Assembly (NCBI GenBank): GCA_022925895.1
Contig: JAKSYS010000731.1
Location: forward strand, 1-29,534
DNA from: Fragilaria crotonensis
Lineage: Eukaryota > Bacillariophyta > Fragilariophyceae > Fragilariales > Fragilariaceae
Direction of reading: 5' to 3'
DNA length: 29,534 bases
Shown: positions 10,990 to 20,487 of the stretch, one piece after another
How the letters are laid out: each line of letters opens with the position of its first letter
Position numbering within the stretch: position 1 is the first letter of the stretch
The notes under the pieces: generated by a model
Seen by the model: only the letters and a program-made list of their open reading frames with translations
What the model was told of the DNA's origin: nothing
Databases searched by the model: none
Program-made: the position numbers and the translations under genes

Positions 10990-11700
10990 CTACTGTGTCG
11001 TCGAAGTTGCTTTCGTCTTCTTCTTTTTCCCCTCAGCCGCTCGAAAATCTTTCAGCGACTTTTGTACGGATGCGACTTGTGCGTTAGGAACCTTTTTTGT
11101 CTTGTGCTTGCGACGCAAATGAAGGTTTTTCATCATCGCAGCTGGACTGGTACTAAGTGCACTACCGGCAGCAGTCGCATTCGATGCCAAAGGAGCCTGC
11201 TCCAGCTCCTCATTCCCAGCATCGCGAGGGGTCGCGTTCTCGATATGGACAGGCGTATCAAGAACATCTCGCGTCTGGGGTATTAATTTGTCGGACTCAA
11301 TAATTGGCGAGACCGGAATACTCTCGAAGGCTTCTTGAGCACCCTGGTGTTTGACTTCTACGGAGTCTCCCTGTGCAGTCGGCAATATTGTCTCCGTGGT
11401 TTCCAAGGTCTCGGTCAATATCAATGGCTCTGGAACAATATGATCAACATTGTGCTCTGATTCGACACGAACGGGAGTCTCTGTCAATAGCAACTCTTCC
11501 AGCGAGCTTGAAGCTGAGCTCTTCGTCGTAACATCGTCCTTGTCGGAAATGAGAACAGTCACCTCGTCGCTGTCGTGATTCTCCTTCGTGCTTCTCTCAT
11601 CCTTTTTTGTACTGAATACGTACATTAAAAATCCAGTCGCCACTAGGGCAGCTGCCGTTGTCAAGAGATATGACTTGTTCGTTCGTCCCATGTTACTCAT
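10990..11700 (-). CDS. Hypothetical single-pass membrane protein, acidic with basic tail
   Basis: A single-exon frame of 236 codons. Residues 11-29 (YLLTTAAALVATGFLMYVF) form one membrane-spanning segment right after a short N-terminus, followed by a charged KKDERSTKE stretch. The middle (about 30-180) is Ser/Thr/Glu/Asp-rich with little predicted order. The C-terminal 50 residues are strongly basic (LRRKHKTKK, EGKKKKTK). The design is that of an anchored protein with a long soluble tail; topology and function are not known. ATGs at codons 1 and 4 are both possible starts. It converges with copy B and is flanked on its 5' side by a long repeat-rich spacer. I do not recognise a family. Gene status rests on an intact frame, a coherent membrane segment and biased composition. 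Confidence 0.6.
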   Translation of the reverse strand: MSNMGRTNKSYLLTTAAALVATGFLMYVFSTKKDERSTKENHDSDEVTVLISDKDDVTTKSSASSSLEELLLTETPVRVESEHNVDHIVPEPLILTETLETTETILPTAQGDSVEVKHQGAQEAFESIPVSPIIESDKLIPQTRDVLDTPVHIENATPRDAGNEELEQAPLASNATAAGSALSTSPAAMMKNLHLRRKHKTKKVPNAQVASVQKSLKDFRAAEGKKKKTKATSTTQ

Positions 11701-12940
11701 CCTTTATTATTTGATGCGGTTGATGTTGTGTGGACATCAGCGTGCAATTTGCGGCCTTCAACGAATCTGAAATCTGAATCACCCCGTCAATCCGGGATCC
11801 GGGATTGCATTCGTGGTTGTTTGGGTATTGGTATGTCATATGTGTCGCTATCATATCATACCAGGCATACCAGTGCACTCGTACTCGGAGTGCAAGTACT
11901 CATTTGCTACTAGTACTACGACTCGAGTATTGTAACTTTTACAAGTATGATACTGTACTCTGGTACTCCAGTACTGATTGTTCTTGGAGTAGACCGCCTA
12001 CTTGTACCGCCTACCGCCTTTGTCGTCATATGTCATATGTCATCATACATCATACAGATCATACATCATCTACTGTCATACACGGTTGTTATTCTTACAA
12101 AGTTCCAAGGGGAGTACGCCAGACGCCAGTACTCAGAGTACTGGGGAAGTCCACTATACACCATACACCATACTAGTAAACCAGTACATCAATGCAGCAA
12201 ACTTGTATGACATATGCATACCAGCATACCAGTATGATAGTGCGTAGACTCTACCGGTAGTACTAGAACTGCATTTGCAATATTTACAGGGAACAAGTAC
12301 GGAGTATGATCATGAACGTAGAACATCATACTTGTATCGGTCCAATTAGGTACCGGTAGTAGTTTAAGTTCGGAGTGTCTGCAGCTGCCGGCGAGCAGCA
12401 GGACAGACACAGTATGCATACTCAATCGTGGCTTACAAAGCCTGCCGTGACAAACGCAAAGCATGTTTCCCTCGACGCAATGATTTAAAAGGTTGCAAAT
12501 CATACGGAATCGGGTCTAAGCGATGGTTGGAATCCATAGAGACCATTGGATGAGATTTGAGATTATCAGGCAAAGTCGTATTCATTATAATGAATCTCAT
12601 CAGTAGAATCTATCACATCGACTCGCAGTTCTAAACTCTTCTTTAATATGATGAGCACCGATGGCTTTCGGATTGATTACTGGGTCACGTTATTTCATGG
12701 TGCTGGCCTGAGGGGACAAGCTATTCCAAACTCCAGCAGCGTAAGCTTAAAGAGGCATACAGTCCCGGTCCAGCACTAACAGAACATATGTCGACTAAAG
12801 CCCACAGATATACAACTCAGTCTTTGTATTACATCAAAGCATAAAACGTAAACCAGTCGCTGATTTCGCTCTAGTATATATTTATCCTTTTTACCACACG
12901 AACATGGCTCGGACGTGCACCACGTTCGTTTGTAGCATTA
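11701..12940. other. Intergenic region rich in short palindromes and CATATG/ATCATAC repeats
   Basis: No supported gene. The stretch contains many CATATG and TCATACATCATAC-like simple repeats (about 11830-12240), and the palindrome CCAGTACTC-A-GAGTACTGG at 12126-12144. The 5' end of the membrane protein gene (11701 onward) and the 3' end of the 217-aa gene (before 12941) lie here. Frames in this region are repeat translations and are not annotated. Confidence 0.5.
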
Positions 12941-13594
12941 TCACGCTGCATGACTCACTACTGCCAATGGCTTACGATCTCGAAATAGTTCCTCCATAGA
13001 CATTTCCTCCTCGACAGGTTCAATCATTTCCTTGTGTTGGCTTCTGCCATTGGCAGCATCAACAATTCCAGCAACTTCGGCCAAGCGTATTGCCCGTTCA
13101 AAAGGTGTGAGCTTTCGAGCCCGGTAGTGTCGACTGTAGACTTCATCTTCACCCTCGACATTTTCAATTTTTGATTGAGGGTTGAACATCCAGTCCAGTG
13201 TGATTGGAAGTCCCCCTTCGCAATCGTGATCGCCAATGGTTATGGCGTAAGACCTGGTTTCCACAGTAGAGAATGAGACCTTTGTCGGACGAGTAGTTTT
13301 AGTTGTTTCTGCGTGACATTCCGTTTGTTGTCGCTTCTTCCCAGGTTCTATTGAGAAGCTATACGGTTGGGCGGAGCGGGCAACGCGTGGAATTTCTTCT
13401 TCTTCCCATGACGACCCTTCGTCGATACCAGTTTGTTGTAAGAGATATCTGAGGTCGTCGGTGATCATGCTAAGCTCAAAGCTTGACATCTCGAGGCTTG
13501 ACGTCATGTCAAACGAAGACGAGGAGAAAAACGATTCGTCAATTGAAAAATCGCTAATGCTGTCCTCCAGCTGCTCCTGTGATAGATGTCTCAT
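12941..13594 (-). CDS. Conserved diatom-type protein with VSFSTVETRSY...GDH...LDW module, function unknown
   Basis: A 217-codon single-exon frame. The N-terminal 65 residues are Ser/Asp/Glu-rich with repeated hydrophobic-Ser patches (FFSSSSFDM, LEMSSFELSM). Residues 104-137 read KVSFSTVETRSYAITIGDH then LPITLDW; residues 155-176 are basic and helical (RHYRARKLTPFERAIRLAEV). From memory of diatom proteomes, this pairing of a VxFxxVxxRxY...GDxP...LxW block with an Arg-rich LT.(F)ER...LA..G block recurs in many otherwise unrelated proteins, with no assigned function. The tail is acidic (EPVEEEMSMEELF). No signal peptide or membrane segment is seen, so a cytosolic or nuclear location is likely. 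The first ATG of the frame is taken as start. Confidence 0.75.
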   Translation of the reverse strand: MRHLSQEQLEDSISDFSIDESFFSSSSFDMTSSLEMSSFELSMITDDLRYLLQQTGIDEGSSWEEEEIPRVARSAQPYSFSIEPGKKRQQTECHAETTKTTRPTKVSFSTVETRSYAITIGDHDCEGGLPITLDWMFNPQSKIENVEGEDEVYSRHYRARKLTPFERAIRLAEVAGIVDAANGRSQHKEMIEPVEEEMSMEELFRDRKPLAVVSHAA

Positions 13595-14747
13595 GTTTCA
13601 AGAAGCTCTAGAAATGAGTTATGATTTCAACTGAATGACAGGAAGAAAGTGGCCTTCGTGGTCGAGGGCTAGCAGGAGCAGGTAAGGTGGGTGTGAGCTC
13701 CTCGAATATGTACCTGCGTGAAATCGACGTAACAAATATACATATGCAGAGTTATAACGCTGCACGCTGCAAATAAGAATCAACTGGAAGTCTGACGGGG
13801 CCTTTCACAAGTACACACAGAAATTAGGTGCAAACGCACATATTGTTGAACAGGTGTGAAAATGGTATAGAGGGTACTTGTACCCACCAGATACATCTTC
13901 TACGCACTTGAGTCGTATGACGTATGAATAATATATATCTAATCGTGTTCTACGCCTGTGCGTGGGCAGTTGTTCAACTTCGAAACATGGATACCACGAG
14001 TATGAAGCTCCAAGAAAGTCATCTTACGCGATTGCATCGACACCGATTCAAGTTCTGATAATGTACATATATCGAAAGAGTCACAACTTCACAAACGTCG
14101 GCATCTGAGACTTGGAACGAATTCCTATCCTACAGGTACCTGGTACTTGAGAACTTAAGACTCTTACAATTAAAAGGCAGAAAACTACATAGATATGCGG
14201 AGTTCTGAATGGAAGTTGTATTCGTATTATAACATAAAATCACACTGCTCGAACGCCCGAGGTTGCTGTAACTTGAAGCATGACGACCCTATACTTCGAT
14301 ACTCAGAGACTCAGAGCTTTGCGTTGAGGTTGTACTCGTAATACGACATCAACTTCACAGCTCGAAAGCGCTGAAAGTGTCGTCATATCCCGGGGTAAAG
14401 TGCGAGAACGGAAAGTACGACACAAGCACATTACCAGAATTCCCCCATGCCGAGAGCTTAACACTTATTCGAGTGTCTGAACTCCACAGGTTCAAGGTGC
14501 ACCACGACATTTAGGTCCGAACCTGATTGCCACTTCACACAATATTTATGGAACTAGAATAGCTATCTGGTATAATTAAGTAGCAAAGATTTGTATAGAG
14601 ATAGTAAATCGTTGCCCTACTGAATGACAGAATTTGAATTCGATGCAACGACGAATACAATTAACTGGCTACGACAAGAGGACTTCCTATTGATTTCACA
14701 TAGGGAGTGTTTGCTAGTAGGACGACTAAAGAGCTAAACGGTAAACG
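13595..14747. other. Intergenic region with a diverged direct repeat
   Basis: No supported gene. About 45-bp segments near 14211-14256 and 14325-14371 resemble each other in direct orientation (shared cores include GTTGTA, TCGTA and GCTCGAA) at about 114 bp spacing, suggesting an old tandem duplication. The first few hundred bases should contain the promoter of the minus-strand gene ending at 13594; no specific element is recognised. Confidence 0.45.
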
Positions 14748-14961
14748 GGAGCCCGTCAATGTCCCCTTTTCGAGCCGGTCAAATGATCTAAATAAATCGA
14801 CTTCGTGAAATTAACCAAGATATCAGCCAACCATGTACTTTTTATGGGATAAAAAATATACCTCCAGAATCTCATCTCCGGATGGTATTCGTAGAGACAG
14901 TGATGTAGAACCTACTCAAAAAAAGATTGACCGGCTCGAAAAGGGGACACAGACGGGCTCC
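14748..14961. repeat. 35-bp inverted repeat (33/35), MITE-like or fold-back element
   Basis: Arms 14748-14782 and 14927-14961 are reverse complements with two adjacent mismatches and enclose 144 bp. The core includes CGAGCCGGTCAA and its complement. The 214-bp unit has no coding potential that I believe. No target-site duplication is obvious at the arm ends. It lies just outside the Harbinger island. Confidence 0.65.
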
Positions 14962-15216
14962 ACAAACTCTACTATGCATACCTGGTACCGTAGTCGACTC
15001 CTGAGTGGATGGAGTAGCATGATAGCTAGTAGCAAGCACTGTAACCACTTCCTACTAATGTACCAGGAAGGTCCGGCCATACCTAGGGAATCGTGAATAA
15101 GACGAAAACACGTGATACCCTGGAGGTGAAAATCGCATCCATTCTGAGTCTTGGTGACGCAACGTGAAGCATAGGCTGGCGCTATTATCATGTGAATGGT
15201 GCAAAGTGCAAAATTA

Positions 15217-15515
15217 CTGACGGTCAGTGAAAAATTGCTGACGGTCAGTAAAAATTTACTTACGGTCAGTAAAAAATTTGCTGACGGTCAGTAAAAAATT
15301 GCTGACGGTCAGAAAGAAATTGCTGACGGTCAGAAGAAATTACTGACGTAAGAACATACCATGTGTCCACGAAAGCTTCTTAAAGACAAATCAGATTTAC
15401 TGACGGTCAGCAATTATTTACTGACGGTCAGCAATTTTTTGCTGACGGTCAGTAAATATTTACTGTCGGTCAGCAATTTTTTACTGACGGTCAGCAATTT
15501 TTTACTTACGAGGAG
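15217..15515. repeat. Array of CTGACGGTCAG sites at 21-bp period
   Basis: The near-palindromic 11-mer CTGACGGTCAG (or a one-base variant) starts at 15217, 15238, 15259, 15281, 15302, 15323 and (partial) 15343, then after a 57-bp gap at 15400, 15421, 15442, 15463, 15484 and (degenerate) 15505. Spacers are AT-rich (AAAAAATT or AATTTTTT). The two halves are roughly inverted copies of each other. A 21-bp period is two helical turns, so the sites face one side of the DNA. It resembles a subterminal protein-binding array of a transposon. Confidence 0.85.
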
Positions 15516-15619
15516 AAAACCTTGCCGGCTCGTTTGCATCGACCAATCGAGCTACAAATCTCGCAATACATACAATTTGGAAAATCTCTGACGCATATCT
15601 GACGACGGTCACAAACTTA

Positions 15620-15654
15620 ACGGCTGAAACGTGCTTGGGCCGGACCTTCCAGAT
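15620..15654 (+). repeat. Left copy of 35-bp flank block (direct repeat)
   Basis: Matches 20453-20487 at 34 of 35 positions in the same orientation, and begins ACGGCTGAAACGTGC. Part of an about 150-bp homologous flank. Confidence 0.85.
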
Positions 15655-16198
15655 GACTATCTCATACCATAGTGGCGTAGCGGCTCTGACAACTCCAGAC
15701 TCCAGGATGTAGGGCAATACGGGCGAAGTCGTGAATAGAGGAGATGCGCGCCCGTCGGGAGGGAAACAAGTTCCGATCGAGGTCTGGCTGGCACAAAATT
15801 GGATGTGCCGGCGTGGTGGTGACACGGCTGACGTCTGTAAAAAAATTGCTTTCAGGGAAAAAATTTGCTTACGGAATGAAATTGCTCACGGCCGATCCTT
15901 ACGGTAAACAAACTTGCACCCCAAAACAAGACTTGCAGCGAGTTTCTTTTTTCCAGTCCTTATGTGAGAAAACTGATCCACAAAAATTGCTGCAAGTTTT
16001 GAGGCACCGGGTTACTTCCTCAATTTCCACACAACTTGCTGCAAGTTATGTGGGGTCCGGGTTTCAACAAAACTTGCAACAGGCAACCAAGAAAGATATC
16101 ATCTCAAAATGACGCATTGTTGCTGCCAACACCTTGACGTAGGGCTATTGCTTGCGCAAGTGACATTTGTTGACTTCTGATTCATCTTACATATCAAG

Positions 16199-17945
16199 AT
16201 GAGCAGGAGATTCACTGAATCACTGAAGAAGAAGATTACTGTGGTGAACCAGGTCATTTTTAAAACAAGCAGAGATTTGGGACCAAGCGATCCATGCCCA
16301 ATTGACGAATCTGACTGTTACAATGAAGAAGGTTCTTTCAATCTTATTCAGTATGAAGAATACATCAAACGAGAGGAAGAGGAGGCTGTCTTCAAGAGAA
16401 ATGTTCGCTTTCTCACGTTGCTGGTGCAGTTGTTTGAATATTCCAGAAGAAGGAGAAAGGCAAAGGCTGTTCGTCGACATATACTAAAACCCCCCGTGAA
16501 GCGAGCTCGAATCCGCCATCCAAAATTCTTTACGGATCCAGCAACTGGGGTTCTTCACTCAGTCACACCAAGAGTTAGTCTTTGGTGGATTCTATACATT
16601 CAAGATCCAAAACCTGAGAATGCTCAGTGGTCCAAGACATTCAGAAGGCGACTTCGATTGCCGTATGAATCGTATCTCAAGTTGCTTCAGATGGTCAACG
16701 ATGAAAAAGATGATCCTAGTGATTGCTTTTTCCGATGGTTAGAGTCTGGAGTCTCAAACAGGAAAGTCAGTCCTATAGAGCTCTTAGTGTTGGGCTGTTT
16801 GCGCTATCTTGGTAGGGGTTGGACATTCGATGATATTGAGGAGTCGACATTCATTAACAAGGACGTCCAATGGGTTTTCTTTCACAAGTTTGTGGAGTTT
16901 GGAGCCACGAAACTCTACCGAAAGTACGTGTCGGCGCCATCAACTTTGGAAGAATTACGAGACTGTGAGTCGGAGTATCAGAGCGCTGGTTTCCCGGGTT
17001 GCTTGCATTGGAAGTACCGATGCAACACACGTTCCACTGGAGAAGGTTTCATATGGCTTGAGGCAGGCTCATCTTGGATACAAAATGTCGACTACCACTC
17101 GTACCTATAACTTGACCGTTAATCACCGTCGCAAGATCTTGCACACTACAGCAGGGCACCCAGGTTGGTCGAATGACAAAACGCTTGTACGCTTTGACTC
17201 CTTTATGAATCAACTCAGAGATGGTGAGTTCAACTCCTCCATGTCGTTCGTCTTGTCGACTAAAGATGGAAGAGACGTCACTATGAAAGGTGCATACATC
17301 ATCGTTGACAACGGTTACCATAATTGATCAACTACAGTGCCGCCTCTCAAAAATTCGATGAATCGAGCTGAGATCAGATTTTCACAATGGTCAGAGTCTT
17401 CGCGAAAGGACGTCGAGTGCACCTTCGGAATTCTGAAAGGTCGGTGGAGAGTCCTAAAACAGGTATAAGAATGCACAATACTGAAATTGCCGACAACATT
17501 TGGATGACGTATTGTGCGCTTCACAACATGCTACTTGACGTTGATGGACTAAGTGTTGGGTGGAACAATGGAGTGCCATCGCAATGGGAGTTGGACGATG
17601 GCAAATTTGATGAAAGTGATCTTCCTGATTCTATCCGTCCTCGGCTGATTAACCCAAGCAAATGAAGTATTACGAGCCTGTACATACGATGGGAGCTCGT
17701 TTGGATACCAGCATGAACAAGGGGATATGAATGATGGCGAGAATTGCGACGAAAATATTGAAAGCGAAGTTCAATTTAGCGATGTCGTTGGAGACCGGAC
17801 TGCAGTAAGTGAGATTTCATTGAAGGTACTTCGATCAATTCTTATTGGGCATATTGATGTTTCCTTCCAAAACAACAAGGTTGTATGGCCGACAAGACTT
17901 GCATTGAAACCTCGACATGTTCCAAGGACAGTGATTGACAAGTAA
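16199..17945 (+). pseudogene. Harbinger-type DDE transposase (plant transposon protein family), broken
   Basis: Catalyses excision and insertion of its element. The first frame (16199-17110) has the family N-terminal block SLWWILYIQDPKPE and RYLGRGWTFDDIEESTF. The DDE core is spread over several frames: D at 17019-17021 (GSTDATHVPLEKVSYGLRQA), D at 17307-17309 (IIVDNGYHN) and E at 17415-17417 (DVECTFGILKGRWRVLK), then IADNIWMTYCALHNMLLDVDG. A C-terminal VVWPTRL block sits at about 17850-17905. Lesions are: a tandem TTGC duplication (16999-17006) shifting the frame just before the first Asp; TGG to TGA at 17325-17327 in the NWSTTVPP motif; an A-run one base short at 17456-17459; and at least one more shift after 17664. 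Not expected to be active. The ATG at 16199 is the first in the frame. Confidence 0.88.
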
Positions 17946-17999
17946 AATCGTAGTTAAGACCAGTACGACATCTTCCTAATTATAATTAGTTCAACTTCA

Positions 18000-19871
18000 T
18001 CAAAGAATTGCAGTAGAACCGCCATAATCTTCGTCGTCGGATTCTTCGTAACATGCGGCGCGAAACTTTTCTTGCTTGTTGACGCTTTCGGCGTCAAAAC
18101 AGTCTTGACACCACCATGACATTTCCAATTTCCTCTTCTCCGAGCAACAAATGGTGCAGACGTATTGCTTGCATTTGTGGCACTTGTAAGTAGTGTTGAC
18201 GGAGCATTCAGCACAGACCAGCCAGGTCCATTCGTTGTGTTGTTGGAGAAGTCTCCACATGTGATTGTGCTACCGCTGTCGTCGGTGGCTGAAATGCAAC
18301 AGCAACAACAGACATCGGAGGTTCTGTAGAAAAATCATTCTCCTCTTCAACGTTGGGATGCTTGTCAACAACTTTCACTTGTTTGTTGTGATGCTCCATA
18401 ATGTTGTTCTCATCGAGTTTGCGTTGGTGCTGCCTGAGCATCGCATTTCGTCTTTCAATTTCCTCTTCTTGTATTTTCTTCAAATTTGTCTCAAGCAGCA
18501 AAATACGTCGTTCGTGCTCATCCATAATTTGTTTCACCTCATTGGCTGCTCGTCCTTCCTTCAGTCGGCAGTAATCCGAATGCAACCGGTCACTTTTCCG
18601 AGTCAGGGAGGCAATCTCATCCCTCACCATACAAATCTCAATGCTTCTCTGTTTCTGAAGTTCTTTTTCCAAAAACTCGTACTGAAACAACTCCATTGTC
18701 TGCGTCATAAATAAAAAGCTTTTCTCATCGGCGGCGGTGTCTTCTGTTGGAGTTGGAGATGCGAGTCCGCTAGATGCCAGCCAGTCCGCTAGATTCTGAA
18801 ACCTGTCGCTTCCTTCCAGAACGAGAACGCGACACAGACGTTTCCAAAACTTCACAAGGTTTCTTCATTCCTCCTGATTTCATTGCTCTGCGCGAATTGA
18901 TATTTCTTCCAAATGCTGTGTCAGTTTTTGCTTCCGTAAACAGCGAGGACTTCATCATCGCACCGTCTTGGATCGGGAGGTGACCCCAAAGAGACCATGC
19001 GAGAAATCCCTTGAAAAAGTAATTGTGAGGGACCGGTGCTGTGACGTCAGATTCATCAGCACCTTGTAGGATTGCGCTATCCGTAGACGTTGATGTAGAT
19101 TCCCTTTGTTCAATGTTGTTATTATTTCTGTTACTACCGGTTTCGGCATGAGACGTGATTAGTCTTCATATGGTGTGCCGCAGCAATGCTTTTAAAACAA
19201 ATAACCGCCCATGTGACTTACCTACTACAGCTGTTGCCTCCTCACGGAACATGGCACCAAGACACCAATTAAGATAGTCATCATAATTTGTTCCGGAAGG
19301 GATCGATGCAAAGTCTTTGTATGGCGATTGACTCGACATCACGAGTGCTTGCATCTTCTTATAATTCATCAGCACTTCCTTTGCGAGTTGAACCATTGTC
19401 CTCCCAGTAATAGGGGATTCATTGGTGAGTGACTTCTGGTAAAGCAGCCTCTTCTCAATTGAGGTATCTCCCACAAAAATGTGGATATTTCCTTGTCGGT
19501 GTAAATTTGGAGGAACTGTGAGAGTGGCCTCCAAAGTGGCGCTGAGATCAACTGCAGAAAGAGACCTTCCACCAGGCCCAGCAGATGCATACAATCCTTT
19601 GAACTTGTTCAGTCCAAGAAGAAATTGATCTGCATAACAGACAAATATCGTCGTCATCGTTGTCTCCAAAGCAAAGCTTCATCATGAGCTTTTCCATTAC
19701 AGGTTCAGTCATGGCAACACCGCCACCCGCAATCGAAGGCGAATCATAACAGGCAAAAGCGATGAGAGATTGAAACTCCATGAGGAGCTTCTTGCTGACA
19801 TTTGTCCCACCTGTACGACTCGCCTTCTTCGTTTTCCCAGTATGTGGCAATGATGGAGGTGGCTCCGACAT
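18000..19871 (-). pseudogene. Harbinger partner protein: coiled coil plus Cys-rich zinc-finger, broken
   Basis: Read 19871 to 18000. It begins MSEPPPSLPHTGKTKKAS, then a helical block (KLLMEFQSLIAFACYDSP), a frameshift near 19640, and a block ending NYDDYLNWCLGAMFREEATAVV at a GTAAGT donor (19221). The downstream exon, about 19160-18210, has basic SRSGRKRQ, then a long coiled coil (about 18700-18450, rich in Glu, Lys, Arg and Leu). A 12-bp motif repeated 19 bp apart (18764-18775/18783-18794) marks a 19-bp insertion that shifts the frame; without it the two frames join smoothly. A further shift near 18235 precedes a Cys cluster (CAEC, CHKC, VCTICC, WWCQDC). Harbinger elements normally encode a second Myb/SANT DNA-binding protein; no such domain is seen. 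The role as partner is inferred from position. Splicing after 19221 could not be resolved in frame. Confidence 0.6.
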
Positions 19872-20217
19872 GGTGCAATGAAGTAAATAACAAAGTGATG
19901 CCAAACTCCAAGGGTCATTTTGCGCACTGCTCGTAGTGCTCTTACTATGTTCTACTGAAAAGAATAAAGGATATACATGCGTTGATAATTTAGATATTAG
20001 TATGGTAAGATTTGTTTGGTTTAAAAAACGCAAGGAAGGGTTTCCACAAAACCTACAACGAAAGTTGATGCAAGTTATGTGGAAGCAAGTTTTGTTTCCC
20101 TTAAGGCTCGGTCTCGCAAATTTATTGTCAGCAGATATTTGCTTACAAAATTTGCTTTCGGGGACTGTGTTTTCTACGTAAAGACATACCAATTTTCAAA
20201 CACCTAAACAAAATTTA

Positions 20218-20343
20218 CTTACACCAGCAAAGAAAAATTGCTTACAAAAATCAAATTTGCTTACAGAAAAAGTTTGCTTACAAAATTTGCTTCCCGGCAT
20301 GATTTGCTTACTGATTTTGCTTACTGTCAAGAAATTTGCTTAC
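20218..20343 (+). repeat. Cluster of TTTGCTTAC-like motifs
   Basis: CTTAC cores (one CTTCC variant) start at 20218, 20241, 20260, 20277, 20290, 20307, 20320 and 20339, each preceded by an AT-rich AAATTTG-like run. Spacing is irregular (13-23 bp), unlike the 21-bp array on the left. Similar motifs occur at 15860-15890. Likely subterminal transposase-binding repeats of the Harbinger island. Confidence 0.6.
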
Positions 20344-20452
20344 AATGAAGCAACCTTGGCGGCTCGGATGGATCATTACAATTGCTAAAATTCTCGCATG
20401 ATCAAGCAAATCGGAGCAAGGCTGGCGCGCAAACTCAACTGCCCCAAACGGT

Positions 20453-20487
20453 ACGGCTGAAACGTGCATGGGCCGGACCTTCCAGAT
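20453..20487 (+). repeat. Right copy of 35-bp flank block (direct repeat)
   Basis: Direct-orientation partner of 15620-15654 with a single mismatch (ACGTGCATGG against ACGTGCTTGG). Confidence 0.85.

Larger units (their letters stand above)
15505..20487. mobile_element. Decayed PIF/Harbinger-type transposon island
   Basis: The region holds a plant-type Harbinger transposase pseudogene (+) and a converging partner pseudogene (-). Its outer parts, about 15505-15654 and 20340-20487, are homologous in direct orientation, not inverted: ACCTTGSCGGCTCG blocks at 15519-15532 and 20353-20366, and a 35-bp block at 15620-15654 and 20453-20487 (34/35), with nearly equal internal spacing (101 and 100 bp). 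Inside, TTCCACAYAACTTGC at 16025-16039 and its complement at 20070-20084 form an inverted pair (14/15), which may mark true subterminal ends. Multiple TTTGCTTAC-like motifs cluster at 20218-20343 and 15860-15890. Exact termini and the 3-bp target duplication expected for Harbinger were not identified. Confidence 0.7.

Noticed and set aside
14833..15096. 87-codon plus-strand frame
   Set aside because: It crosses the right arm of the 35-bp inverted repeat and shows no protein-like features.
15217..15515. CRISPR-like look of regularly spaced 11-mers
   Set aside because: The spacers are near-identical AT runs of about 10 bp, not unique sequences, and the window is eukaryotic. It is a tandem or subterminal array.
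15361..15591. 76-codon frame with a repeating LLTVSNF heptad, like a leucine-repeat peptide
   Set aside because: The 21-bp DNA period equals seven codons, so the heptad is a by-product of the repeat array; there is no conserved start or context.
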